From the NCBI RefSeq assembly GCF_002263515.1, contig NZ_CP022752.1:744001-808000 (forward strand): a stretch of DNA of 64,000 bases, written 5' to 3'. The notes under the pieces are model-generated. The model was given only the letters and a program-made list of their open reading frames with translations. It ran no database searches and was not told where the DNA came from. Both the position numbers and the translations under genes were made by a program. This stretch comes from Actinopolyspora erythraea. Lineage in GTDB: Bacteria > Actinomycetota > Actinomycetes > Mycobacteriales > Pseudonocardiaceae. Positions 26,804 to 36,000 of this stretch are shown here, one piece after another (position 1 is the first letter of the stretch; each line of letters opens with the position of its first letter).

Positions 26804-28270
26804 TCACTCCGCCGAGGCGACCCCGGCGTAGCGGAGGAGGTCGGTGATGCCGAACTCGCGTCCGGCGCCCCCGATGGTGGGCTCCCAGCGCGGGAACACC
26901 GAGAGATAGGAGGTCGGATCGGCCTCCAGCAGGCCGACCAGCGTCTCGGCCACGATGCGGCCCCCGACCGGCCCGAGCTGGCGTCCGCCGCGCAGCACCT
27001 CGGCCTCCTTCAGCAGGTAGTACCAGAGGTAGATCGGCCCTTCGCTTTCCAGCTCCTCGTCGCTGAGGGGGAGCTCGCCGATCTTGCGGGCGACGTCCTG
27101 CCCGGAAGGCAGGAGCTGGGTCTCGCTGCGCAGCAGGTTGCGCACCACCAGTGAGCGCAGCTGTGCGGGCAGCGCCCCGTCGACCGCCCCGGGAACCGCG
27201 CGGACGGGCAGGTCCAGCAGCCGCGTGTTGATCGCGGCCTCGAACCGTTTGGCCTGGGTGGCGCGCACGTCCTCGTCCGCCTGGAAGAAGTAGCGCCAGT
27301 CCACCGTGTGCTCCGGATCGACCGGACCGCCGTTCAGGTCGGTTCGGCCGACGTCGGTGGCCTCCGGATCCAGCGGGAAGATCGGTGCGGCGAAGGAGCC
27401 GTTGACCCGGTAGTGCGAGCGGATCGTGGCGTGTCCGAACCGGAAACCGGCCACCGCGAACTCGACCGGGACGAACGGGTCGCCGTTCGGGTCGAAGAAC
27501 CGCGGCCCGTTCTCGGCGATGTCGTTCATCAGGTCCTCGCCGACGACCAGCGGCAGGAACTGGTTGCGCACGATCCACTGGAAGTGCCAGCGCACCAGTT
27601 GTTGGGCGGTGGCGAGCAGATCGTCGTAGTAGTTGCTCAGCGTCAGCAGCTCGGTGACCGAACGGCTGTCGTCGGGCGGTTCGGGCGCGCCGGGGAACCT
27701 CGTGCCGAAGACGTCGGTGATCTCCCCGGCCCGGAGGTCGTCCACGACCTTGTTGTGGAACTTCGCGAACGTCAGGTGGAGCTGCGAGATGATCAGGTTC
27801 TCGTCGTTGCGCGGGTCGCCGATCAGTGCCACTCCCTCGGGGGTCCGGGCGTGGTCGTGCCCCTCCGGGGCCAGCGCGAGTCTGGTTTGCCGCGACTCGC
27901 CGTCGTAGAGGAATTCGTTGACGGCGGGTCCGCCCCCGTACACGTGGTCGAGATCGAGGCGTGGTGACCGGAAGCTGCGCAGGGCGTTGGGATCTACTCG
28001 CTGCTCCAGGCTGCTCGTCGGATCGAACGTGATGTTGTGGTCGATGAATTGTCCGAGAAAGGTGAACCCCGAGTCGAGTACGGGGTTCTGCTGTTCGTCC
28101 GTGGTGGTTCCGGCGTCCATCCTGCCGCCGGGCAGGCCGAACTCCTCGGCGAGCCGCAGCCCGGTGGCCTTTCGCGGTTCGATGGTCGGAAACATTCTGC
28201 CGAATCTTCCGGGAACCTCTCCGGTCTGCGCGGTGGACTGCCCCCGGTTCTGCGATCCGTGTACCGTCAT
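26804..28270 (-). CDS. Animal-type haem peroxidase family protein
   Basis: 488 residues. The family resembles mammalian myeloperoxidase and its bacterial relatives. The distal histidine is His78 in FLGQFIDHNITFDPTS, GDPRNDENLIISQLHLTFAKFHN-like sequence follows (central helix), and the proximal histidine lies in FRFGHATIRSHYRVN. ATG 28270 has AGGAG seven bases upstream. I see no signal peptide, so secretion is not supported. The oxidised substrate is unknown; halide or phenol oxidation occurs in the family. It is convergent with the mycothiol-linked gene and near katA. Confidence 0.88.
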   Translation of the reverse strand: MTVHGSQNRGQSTAQTGEVPGRFGRMFPTIEPRKATGLRLAEEFGLPGGRMDAGTTTDEQQNPVLDSGFTFLGQFIDHNITFDPTSSLEQRVDPNALRSFRSPRLDLDHVYGGGPAVNEFLYDGESRQTRLALAPEGHDHARTPEGVALIGDPRNDENLIISQLHLTFAKFHNKVVDDLRAGEITDVFGTRFPGAPEPPDDSRSVTELLTLSNYYDDLLATAQQLVRWHFQWIVRNQFLPLVVGEDLMNDIAENGPRFFDPNGDPFVPVEFAVAGFRFGHATIRSHYRVNGSFAAPIFPLDPEATDVGRTDLNGGPVDPEHTVDWRYFFQADEDVRATQAKRFEAAINTRLLDLPVRAVPGAVDGALPAQLRSLVVRNLLRSETQLLPSGQDVARKIGELPLSDEELESEGPIYLWYYLLKEAEVLRGGRQLGPVGGRIVAETLVGLLEADPTSYLSVFPRWEPTIGGAGREFGITDLLRYAGVASAE

Positions 28271-28663
28271 GAACAAACTCCTGCGCTGGCTTTCATGCGG
28301 CGGACATCGTAAGAGGATCGAATGCCGTTGCCCCCATGAACAGGCGTTCGGTCTGTCCGATGTGCCTGTGGTTACCTCTTCGTGAAGCGCCTCACGAAAA
28401 GGTGATTTCCCTCCAGAATGAAGCTCGATCTCCCAGTAGAGCTGTAATCGAACGTAGTCGTCGTCACTCGAAACTGACAATCAGGCGAACCGGAAGTCAC
28501 TCGGATGGAGGAGTGGTTGAGCGGTGGGCACTCGCTGTTGTCCGCGATCGTCCGATCCGTCCGGCGGGCCGGTCGCCGCGCGTCACCGCTCGGCGGGCCA
28601 CCCCGGCGGGACGGGAGGCCGCGCCGAGCGGGGAAGCGGGCAACGGAGCGCGGAAGAACCCGG
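28271..28663. other. Promoter region of the haem peroxidase gene
   Basis: This 393-base stretch is AT-richer than its surroundings between about 28300 and 28500, fitting a leftward promoter. No open frame with coding character is seen. The part beyond 28500 is GC-rich and may include the 3' untranslated end of the gene at 28664. Confidence 0.45.
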
Positions 28664-30391
28664 TCAGATCGAGCGGGAGCGCCCCACCGCTCGCAGCGGG
28701 CCGGGCGCCAGCCGCGACAGCAGCAGTCCCACCGAGGCCTCCGCGGTGACCGGGGCGACCGCCCGGTCGCGCCGCAGGGCCAGCAGGATCTCCTTCGCGG
28801 CCGCCTCGGGAGTGAAGTTGCGACGGCGGTAGAGCCGGCTCGTCCGCTCGCGCAGCCGCCGCTGTTCCTCCGGCGAGCTGCCGGTGAAGGTGGTGGTGTC
28901 GGTGATGCCGGAGTCGACGACGCCGGGGCACACGGCGGTGACACCGATGCCGTGGGCGGCCAGCTCACCCCGGAGTCGTTCGGAGAGGGTCAGCACGGCT
29001 GCCTTCGAGGTGGCGTAGGCCGACAGGCCGGGGACGGGCAGGTAGGCCGCCGCGGAGGAGACGTTGACGATCCGGCCCCCTTCGCCGCGTTCGATCAGCT
29101 GCTCGCCGAACGCCCTGCAGCCGTGGATCACACCCCACAGGTTCACGTCCAGCACCCGTTGCCAGTCCTCCTCGGTGGTGTCCATGAAGGAGCCGGACAT
29201 GCCGATCCCCGCGTTGTTGACCACCACGTCGGCCACGCCGTGCTCCTCCCGGACCCGCTCGGCGAGTTTCCGCACCGAGGCCCCGTCGGCCACGTCCACC
29301 CCGTAGCCCGCCGCCGTGGCGCCCCGCTCGCGCAGTCGCGCCGCGGTCAGCCGGGCCGCCTGCTCGTCCACATCGGCCGCCACGACTTCGGCGCCCGCCG
29401 CGGCGAAAGCCGCCGCGGTGGCGCGTCCGATGCCGTTGCCGGCACCGGTCACCACCACGAGCTGGTCCGCGAATCCCCGCCGCTCGACCGAGGCCCGAGC
29501 CCGGCGCAGGCCGCGGGACTGCTCGCCGCCCTCCAGGTGGTCGACGAACTCCTCGGTGGCGCGGACGACGCGCAGGGGCGCGCTGCGCGGCAGCCAGTGC
29601 CCTCCCCGCGGGTGCCGTACTCGCAGGTCCTCGACCCACCGTCCGATCTCGGTCTGCATGGGAGCCCCGACGAAGGGGTCGTCGGTGGGCGCGAGCACCT
29701 GGACCGGTACCGAGGTGGGGCGGGGATTCGGCGTGCGGAAGCGCCGTCCGGTGTTCCTGCGGTACAGCGCGAGCCCGGCCAGGCCGTCACCGGTTGCGGG
29801 GGCGGTGTGCCGGGCGCTCGGATCCAGCAGCCGTATCAGTCGCCGCATGAGGCCGGTGCGCCAGGCCAGCTCCGGCAGGACGGGGAGCTGGAAGAAGCCG
29901 ATGTAACCGGAGTGCGCGAGTTGACTCACCAGGTCGCGGAGCCGGCGAGGTGTGGGGCGGCGCAGTTGGTTCCGCATCCACTCGCCAGCGTGGTCCAGCG
30001 AGGGGCCGGAGATCGTGGTGAAGGAGCGAACGCGTTCCCGCAGCCGCGGTTCGGTGACGGCCTGCCACGCCTGCACGGATCCCCAGTCGTGCGCGAGCAG
30101 GTGCACGGGGCGGTCCGGGCTGACGGCGTCCATCACCCGTTCGAGGTCGTCAGCGAGCTGGTCGATGTCGTAGGCGGCGTTATCGCGCGGCCGGTCCGAC
30201 TCGCCCGCACCGCGCACGTCGTAGGTGACCACGTGGTAGCGCTCCGCGAGGTGGGAGACCACTTCGTCCCACACGCGCCGGTTGTCCGGGTACCCGTGCA
30301 CGCACACGACGCACGGGCGGGAGCGGTCCCCGTGCTCGCGTACCGCGAGCCGGATTCCGTCGGTGGTGTTCACTCGCGGACTCGTCGTCAT
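28664..30391 (-). CDS. EphD-like fusion of an alpha/beta hydrolase (epoxide hydrolase) and an SDR
   Basis: 575 residues. The N-terminal hydrolase (1-290) has the oxyanion motif HGYPDN, nucleophile Asp102 in LLAHDWGSVQAW and a terminal GGHWLP histidine. The C-terminal short-chain dehydrogenase (305-575) has NAD(P) loop VVTGAGNGIGRATA, NNAG, and catalytic Tyr459/Lys463 in YATSK. M. tuberculosis EphD (Rv2214c) has the same two-domain plan and is linked to epoxide and mycolate metabolism. ATG 30391 is preceded by GAGGA at eight bases. Here it stands alone; the substrate is unknown. Confidence 0.87.
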   Translation of the reverse strand: MTTSPRVNTTDGIRLAVREHGDRSRPCVVCVHGYPDNRRVWDEVVSHLAERYHVVTYDVRGAGESDRPRDNAAYDIDQLADDLERVMDAVSPDRPVHLLAHDWGSVQAWQAVTEPRLRERVRSFTTISGPSLDHAGEWMRNQLRRPTPRRLRDLVSQLAHSGYIGFFQLPVLPELAWRTGLMRRLIRLLDPSARHTAPATGDGLAGLALYRRNTGRRFRTPNPRPTSVPVQVLAPTDDPFVGAPMQTEIGRWVEDLRVRHPRGGHWLPRSAPLRVVRATEEFVDHLEGGEQSRGLRRARASVERRGFADQLVVVTGAGNGIGRATAAAFAAAGAEVVAADVDEQAARLTAARLRERGATAAGYGVDVADGASVRKLAERVREEHGVADVVVNNAGIGMSGSFMDTTEEDWQRVLDVNLWGVIHGCRAFGEQLIERGEGGRIVNVSSAAAYLPVPGLSAYATSKAAVLTLSERLRGELAAHGIGVTAVCPGVVDSGITDTTTFTGSSPEEQRRLRERTSRLYRRRNFTPEAAAKEILLALRRDRAVAPVTAEASVGLLLSRLAPGPLRAVGRSRSI

Positions 30392-30700
30392 GATCACGTC
30401 CTCGGCGGATCTCCGGAAGCGGTCGGCTCGTCCGGAGGAACCGGGCGAGCCTCCCGGGGCGAAAGTAAGTGTTACCACGAGTAACAAGATGTTGTCGAAC
30501 GAGCACGCGGCACCGGTCTCCGCGCTCCGGCGTGGCTCTCGGCGGAACGGTCGCCGAACGCTGTGCTCCGGTGCTCCCGCCGCGCCCGCCGGGGCAGCGG
30601 TGCCCGCCGGAACCGACGTTCCGGTCTTCCGGCCGCTTCGCAGATGAGCGCCGGGGCCCGGTCCGCCCTCGCGGGAGCGGAGGAGCGTTCGTCACTCCGG
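30392..30700. other. Intergenic region, no gene seen
   Basis: 309 bases between the start of the EphD-like gene and the stop of the LysR gene. A modestly AT-rich segment at 30455-30500 (AAGTAAGTGTTACC) may be the EphD promoter. Nothing else is supported. Confidence 0.4.
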
Positions 30701-31651
30701 TCACTCCGCTCCCGCCGGTTCGGAGTCGGGTGCCCTGGGAGGTGGCGGGAGGAGCCCCGCCGCCGTCCCGGTGATCGTGTCCAGCGCGGTCGCGATGGCG
30801 GGGCGTTCGCGACTGCCGAGGCGGTTGGTGGCGAGGATGCGGCGGGCCGGTGCCGGTTCCCCGCGCAGTGGGATGCGGGTGACGGGCCAGTCCTGGTGCA
30901 GCCGTGCGAGCCGGGGCACCAGGATGATGCCGAAGCGGTGGGCCACGAGAGCGGTCCCGGTCTCCCACTCGTCGGCGTAGTGCGCGATGTTGGGCGTGAA
31001 CCCTGCCGCCGTGCAGGCGGTTCTGACCAGGTGGTGGTAGGTGCTGCCCGGCCGGCCCAGGATCCACGACTCGTCGGCCGCGTCGGCGAGTGTCACCGTC
31101 CGGCGTTCGGTCAGTGGATGCCGCTCGGGCACCACCAGGTCCAGCGGGTCGTCGAGCAGCGGGTGCTGGTCGAAGCGCGTGTCCGAGGCCGGTGGTGTCT
31201 CGTCGGTGGCTATCAGCAGTGCCAGGTCGGCCTCGCCCGCCAACAGCAGGTCGAAGCAGCGAGCCGGTTCGGCCTCGATGACCCGCACCGTGAGGTTGGG
31301 GTAGCGGTCCCGCAACGCGGCCGCGGCCGGGGGCAGCAGGTGGGTCGCGGCGGTGGAGAAGCCGCACAGCGTGAACGACCCCTCGGGCTCGTCGGTGGCC
31401 GCGGCCAGCTCGGCGCGTGCTCGTTCGGCCTGCGCGGACAGCACCTCGGTGTGCCGCAGCACGGTGTTCGCCGCCGCCGTCAACCGGATACCTCGTCCCG
31501 ACTGGGTGAACAGTTCGACGCCGAGCTCGGCGGCCAGCTGGCGCAGCTGGTGCGAGACGGCCGACGGGGTGTAGTGCGAGGCCTGGGCGGCGGCGGTGAC
31601 CGTGCCGTGGTGGGCCACCAGCTGGAGCACCCGTAGTTTCGGATCGATCAT
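30701..31651 (-). CDS. LysR-family transcriptional regulator
   Basis: 316 residues. The N-terminal winged helix has LRVLQLVAHHGTVTAAAQAS then HYTPSAVSHQLRQLAAELG. The effector domain is from about 90 (LTVRVIEAEPARCFDLLLAG, DPLDLVVPERHPL). ATG 31651 opens directly into the HTH. It is divergent from the MFS transporter gene across a short AT-rich stretch (31652-31700, with TTGCACGG and TTGCAATAACG half-sites), the usual layout for control of the neighbour. Confidence 0.9.
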   Translation of the reverse strand: MIDPKLRVLQLVAHHGTVTAAAQASHYTPSAVSHQLRQLAAELGVELFTQSGRGIRLTAAANTVLRHTEVLSAQAERARAELAAATDEPEGSFTLCGFSTAATHLLPPAAAALRDRYPNLTVRVIEAEPARCFDLLLAGEADLALLIATDETPPASDTRFDQHPLLDDPLDLVVPERHPLTERRTVTLADAADESWILGRPGSTYHHLVRTACTAAGFTPNIAHYADEWETGTALVAHRFGIILVPRLARLHQDWPVTRIPLRGEPAPARRILATNRLGSRERPAIATALDTITGTAAGLLPPPPRAPDSEPAGAE

Positions 31652-31703
31652 GTAATTATTTTGCACGGTTGGTTGCAATAACGTTTGCTTCTCTGCGGCA
31701 TTC

Positions 31704-33291
31704 GTGTCGGGCCAAGCTGTGGGCGTGCTGTTCGAAAGGTTCTCCGACGAAGGTGGTGCCGGATTCTCCCCCGGAAACTCCGGCGGGAGCTCTCGACTCG
31801 GTCGTTCCGCTCGCCCGGAAGGCGGTGCTCCGGTGCGCGACGCGGACGTGTCGCCGACCGCGCCGACGGGCGGAGCGGCCCCCGAACGACGCGGTCCGAG
31901 ACGTGGCGGGGTCTCGACGAACGGGCCCGGCTGGCGAGTGCGCGGCCCCGGCGGTCCCGCGCCCGTGGACGCCGATGGGAACGGGCACGGGCGCGGCAGG
32001 GCGTACGAGGTGCGCACCGCGATGTACCTGCTGCTCGTGCTCACGGCCGGGGCCTACCTGCCTAGTCCGCTGTACCCGGGCTACCAGCAGGCCTTCGGGT
32101 TCGGCGATCTGACGATGACCTCGATCTACGCGACCTTCGCGCTGGTGAGCGCCCCCGCGTTGTTGCTGTTCGGACCGGCCTCGGACGCGCTGGGGCCGCG
32201 AACGGTGCTGCGTGCCGGCCTGCTCTCCGCCGCGCTCGGTTCGTGCTGCTTCCTGCTCGCGTCCGGGCCGGTGTGGTTGCTGGCGGGTCGCGCCGCGCAG
32301 GGCCTCGCCCTGGGGGCCCTCACGGGCGCCACCACCCTGTTGATCGTCGAACGTGCCGCGAGCGGGGAGAGACTGCGCGCCTCGGTGCTGGCCAGCATCG
32401 GGTTCGTCGCCGGTACCGCAGCCGGACCGCTCGTGGCGGGAGTGCTGGCGCACTACGCTCCGGCACCGAGGCTCACCCCCTACCTGGTGCACCTGGTGCT
32501 GCTGCTCGGGGGATGGTTCCTGGTCTCGGCGCTGCCCGCCCCCGAGGGGCCCGCGTCGCTGGCGTCCCACGTGCCCGCGCGTACCCGCCGGGCTGCGCTC
32601 GCTGTTCGCCGTCGCGGCCTCGGCGGGCTCGCTGGCCTGGACCGCCGCGGGACTGTTCCTGGCCGTGGTGCCGGTGGTGCTCGGCAGGGAGGCCGGGATC
32701 GAGAACCCGGCGGTGACGGGCGCGTTGCTCTGCGCGGTGTTGACCTGCTCCGTGCTGACCCAGCCCCTCGTGGCCCGGCTCGGTCCCCGTCTCGCGCAGC
32801 TGCTCGGACTGACCGCGCTCGCGGCCGGACTCGTGCTGCTCGCACTGACCGGCGGGGGTTCGCTGTCGACCACCGTGCTCGCGGCGGCGGCCAGCGGAGT
32901 CGGGCACGGGCTCACCTACAGCGGTGCCGCCGCCACCGTCGACGCGGTCGCCCCCGAACAGCAGCGCGCGGCGATCACCTCCGCGCTCTACATCGCCTTC
33001 TACGCCGGAGCCGGGCTGCCCGCGGTGGCGGTCGGCCTGCTGACCCGCTGGCTTCCCATGTCCACCGCCGTGTCCTGGCTCGGTGCGGTGGCGGCCGGGC
33101 TCGTGCCGCTGGTCCTGGTGGCCCTCTCGCTCACCGGTCGCGCTCGACGGGTGGCGCGTGGCGGCCCTTCTATCGGATCGGCACCGGGATGCGCCGCCTC
33201 CGGCGAGTCCCGGCGCTGCGATCACCGCACCGTCCCCGGCGACGGTCCGAGGTTCCCGAGGCGGCGGCGTCCGGGGCAGCGCCCGGCGTGA
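31704..33291 (+). pseudogene. MFS transporter interrupted by a frameshift
   Basis: Two overlapping frames together make one twelve-helix major facilitator transporter. The first covers helices 1-7 (MYLLLVLTAGAYLPSPLYPG, VSAPALLLFGPASDALGPRT). It is lost at about 32578 in GTGCCCGCGCGTACCCGCC, and the plus-one frame continues with LRSLFAVAASAGSLAWTAAG to the end, including SGVGHGLTYSGAAATVDAVA. Removing one C would restore a single protein. Either the gene is a recent pseudogene or the assembly has a one-base error. The start is uncertain; GTG 31965 lies closest to the first helix, and the stretch before it is low-complexity. It is divergent from LysR, so it would be a regulated exporter. Confidence 0.75.
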
Positions 33292-33362
33292 TCGTCCACT
33301 GTGATTACCGCTGCCAGGTCCGGCAGACGGGGAGCACGGCGGCATCCGGTGGGGTGGGCGGG

Positions 33363-33986
33363 TCAGTCGCGGACCTGCCGGATGCGCCGCAGCAGGCCGG
33401 AGATCCGTTCGGCGGCCTCCGCCGGGCCGCCCTCGGACAGTGCCGAGCCCATGCCGACCGCGACGGCTCCCGCCGCTATCCAGTCGGGAGCCCGATCCAC
33501 CGAGATCCCACCGGTGGGAACCAGCGGGGCCTGCGGCAGCGCGCCCAGCACGTCGCGCATGCTCTCCGGCGTCCACCTGCTGGCGGGAAACAGCTTGATC
33601 GCGTCCGCCCCCGCCTCCAGGGCCCGTACCAGCTCGCTCGGCGTCTCGACACCGGGCAGTACGGCCGCCCCGTAGCGGTGGCCGGTGGAGATCACCTCCT
33701 CGTGCAGCGAGGGGGAGACCAGAAACCGCGCTCCCGCGTCCACCGCGAGCCGTGCCGAGGCCGCGTCCAGCACGGTCCCCGCACCGAGCAGGGCGTGCTG
33801 GTGCGCGTCCCGGAGACCGCGCAGCACTTCCAGGGCGTCCGGAGTGGTCAGCGAGACCTCCAGCACGCCGAGTCCCGCGTTCAGGCAGGACTCGGCCCGC
33901 TGCCGTGCCCGTTCCGCGTCGGCCGCCCGCACGATCCCCACCACCCCGTGCTCGGCGATGGTGCTGCTCACTTGCCAGCGATACAT
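33363..33986 (-). CDS. KDPG/KDPGal aldolase
   Basis: 207 residues. The class I aldolase of the Eda/DgoA family splits 2-keto-3-deoxy-6-phospho-sugar acids into pyruvate and glyceraldehyde-3-phosphate. VVGIVRAADAERARQ at the start, LEVSLTTPDALEVL, LGAGTVLDAASARLAVDAGA, and the Schiff-base lysine in DAIKLFPAS are all present, with PTGGISVDRAPDW at the phosphate site. ATG 33986 has GAGGG six bases upstream. It is the last gene of the leftward sugar-acid operon; with DgoD in the cluster the natural substrate is probably 2-keto-3-deoxy-6-phosphogalactonate. Confidence 0.9.
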   Translation of the reverse strand: MYRWQVSSTIAEHGVVGIVRAADAERARQRAESCLNAGLGVLEVSLTTPDALEVLRGLRDAHQHALLGAGTVLDAASARLAVDAGARFLVSPSLHEEVISTGHRYGAAVLPGVETPSELVRALEAGADAIKLFPASRWTPESMRDVLGALPQAPLVPTGGISVDRAPDWIAAGAVAVGMGSALSEGGPAEAAERISGLLRRIRQVRD

Positions 33987-34079
33987 ACGTTTCCCTCGTT
34001 TCAGAACTCGAAACGGCACCCGCACGCCGATCCCGCTCAGCGGCCGCGACTTCGCGCGAAATCGCGGTTCCGGACGAGG

Positions 34080-35030
34080 TCACCGGGCGGTGACCTGCTC
34101 GTCCCCGACAGCCAGGTCGCGGAGCCTCGCGTCGGGCAGCCCGTCCATGTCCCCCGGAATCTGCACCGCGCTGCCCGCCACGGTGGCCGCCTCGGCCAGT
34201 GACTCGGGGACCGGCAGCCCGCGCAGGTGCCCGGAGAGGAAACCGGCGTTGAACGCGTCGCCCGCTCCCACCGGGTCCACCGCCGGGACCTCGGCGGCCG
34301 GCTGGAACCACTCCTCGGCTCCGTCCGTCGCCCAGGCACCGCGCGAGCCCAGCTTGATCACCACGAGCTTCGCTCCGCGTTCCAGAAACCACGTCGCCGC
34401 GGCGCGTTCGCCGGAGCGGTCGCTGACCGTTTCCGCCTCGTCCAGGCCGGTAAGCACCAGCTCGGCGTGGTCCGCTAGTGGCCGGAGCAGCTCGACCCAC
34501 CGCTCGGTGCCCGCCAGCTTGCGCCGGATGTTCGGGTCCAGGCTCACCGGGACACCGGCCTCGGCCGCCGCCCGCACCGCCCGCTCGGTGGCGGCCTTCG
34601 CGGAGTCGGACAGCGCGGCGGTGATCCCGGTCAGGTGCAGCAACCGTGCCCGACCGATCCACCCCCCGTCCACGTCGTCGCCGCACAGCGCGCTGCCCGC
34701 CGATCCGCTCCGGTAGTAGCAGACCTCGATGGGGCGGTGCGCGTGCGCGTCGCGGACGAGCAGTCCGGTGGGCAGCGAGCCGTCCACCACCGCCCGGGAG
34801 ACGTCCACCCCCTCGCCGCGCAGCGTGCGCAGCGCGGAACGGCCGAACGGGTCGTCACCGACGCGCCCGAACCAGCCCACCCGGTGACCCAGCCGGGCCA
34901 GTCCCACGGCCGTGTTCGACTCGGCCCCGGCGAGCGAACGCCGGAATCCGGCCGCGTGCTCCAGCGGTTGTCCCGGCTGGGCCAGCAGCAGCCCCATCGT
35001 CTCGCCGAAGGTGATCACCTCGGGGGTCAC
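34080..35030 (-). CDS. PfkB-family 2-keto-3-deoxy-sugar-acid kinase
   Basis: 316 residues of ribokinase fold. VITFGETMGLLLAQPG at the start, the substrate-site GAESNTAVGLARLG, SLDPNIRRKLAG in the middle and the catalytic VDPVGAGDAFNAGFLSG near the end are as in KdgK. It phosphorylates 2-keto-3-deoxygluconate or -galactonate. GTG 35030 overlaps the lactonase stop by four bases and has AGGAGG five bases upstream. Classical galactonate clusters use the unrelated DgoK; a PfkB kinase takes that place here. Confidence 0.9.
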   Translation of the reverse strand: MTPEVITFGETMGLLLAQPGQPLEHAAGFRRSLAGAESNTAVGLARLGHRVGWFGRVGDDPFGRSALRTLRGEGVDVSRAVVDGSLPTGLLVRDAHAHRPIEVCYYRSGSAGSALCGDDVDGGWIGRARLLHLTGITAALSDSAKAATERAVRAAAEAGVPVSLDPNIRRKLAGTERWVELLRPLADHAELVLTGLDEAETVSDRSGERAAATWFLERGAKLVVIKLGSRGAWATDGAEEWFQPAAEVPAVDPVGAGDAFNAGFLSGHLRGLPVPESLAEAATVAGSAVQIPGDMDGLPDARLRDLAVGDEQVTAR

Positions 35031-35920
35031 ACGTCCTCCTCGGGCCGGAAGGGGTGCACGCGGTTCCCCCGGACACCGGGTGTGAACCGGAACAGCGCAC
35101 CCGCGTGGGGGTCCTCGCGCTCCTCGATTCCCTGCCGGGAAGTGGTGATGTAGAGGGTGTCCAGCGCGGGGCCGCCGAAAGCGCAGGCGGTGACCTGCGG
35201 CGTGGGCAGCTCGACCCTGGTGAGCAGCTCGCCGTCGGGGCTGTAGCGGTGCACCGCGCCGCCCTGCCAGAGCGCGACCCACAGGCAGCCCTCCGCGTCC
35301 AGCGTCAGCCCGTCCGGCGCGCCGAGCTCCTCGGGCACGCGCACGGCGGGACGCCTGCCGTGCAGCTCCCCGCTCTCCGGGGCGACGTCGAACCGGTCGA
35401 CCCGTCGGGTGGGTGTGTCCACGTAGTACGCGGTCGCGCCGTCCGGGGTCCACGCCAGACCGTTCGAGATGGTGACTCCTTCGAGGACAGGTTCGGCGCG
35501 CAGTTCGCCGTCCAGCCGCCAGAGCGTCCCGCGTCCCGGTGACTCGTCGTAGGCCATGGAACCCGCGTAGAACCTGCCCAGGGCGTCGCAGCCGCCGTCG
35601 TTCATGCGCACCGAGGGGTCGTTCCAGAGCTCGGGCAGCGACTCGGGGGTCTGCCTGCCCGGGCGCAGCAACGCGAACCCCCGCTCCAGCGCCAGCACCA
35701 GGCCTCCCCCGACCACCGGCCGCGCCACGGCGGCCACGGTTCCGACCTTGGTGCGCCCGACGACGCCGCCCGGCGCCATGGTCAGCAGGTCACCGGCGAG
35801 CATGTCCACCCAGTGCAGCTGGCCGGTCGTCTCGTCCCAGACCGGCCCCTCGCCGTGCTCGGCGCAGTTCTCGGTCACCTGTTCGGCACGGTGGTTGGCG
35901 ACTGTCGATTCGCTGTGCAA
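35027..35920 (-). CDS. SMP-30/gluconolactonase-type sugar lactonase
   Basis: 297 residues of six-bladed beta-propeller. The metal-binding glutamate lies in AEHGEGPVWDE; RMNDGGCDALGRFYAGSMA, ISNGLAWTPDGATAYYVDT and APDGLTLDAEGCLWVALW are family blades. It would open a sugar-acid lactone to the acid (here perhaps galactonolactone). TTG 35920 with AAAGGAT before it is my choice. ATG 36004, overlapping the FadR stop as ATGA, would add 28 residues of poor codon quality, and GTG 35878 would give a shorter protein. Confidence 0.87.
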   Translation of the reverse strand: MHSESTVANHRAEQVTENCAEHGEGPVWDETTGQLHWVDMLAGDLLTMAPGGVVGRTKVGTVAAVARPVVGGGLVLALERGFALLRPGRQTPESLPELWNDPSVRMNDGGCDALGRFYAGSMAYDESPGRGTLWRLDGELRAEPVLEGVTISNGLAWTPDGATAYYVDTPTRRVDRFDVAPESGELHGRRPAVRVPEELGAPDGLTLDAEGCLWVALWQGGAVHRYSPDGELLTRVELPTPQVTACAFGGPALDTLYITTSRQGIEEREDPHAGALFRFTPGVRGNRVHPFRPEEDV

Positions 35921-36000
35921 GCCGACGGATCCTTTCGCGCTGGGTTCTTCCGGGGACGGAGGGTGGTCTCCCGCCGTGCGGACACCGCCACCCTCCCGCC

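Noticed and set aside
32560..32600. Programmed frameshift in the MFS gene
   Set aside because: No slippery heptamer or downstream structure typical of programmed sites; decay or sequencing error is simpler.
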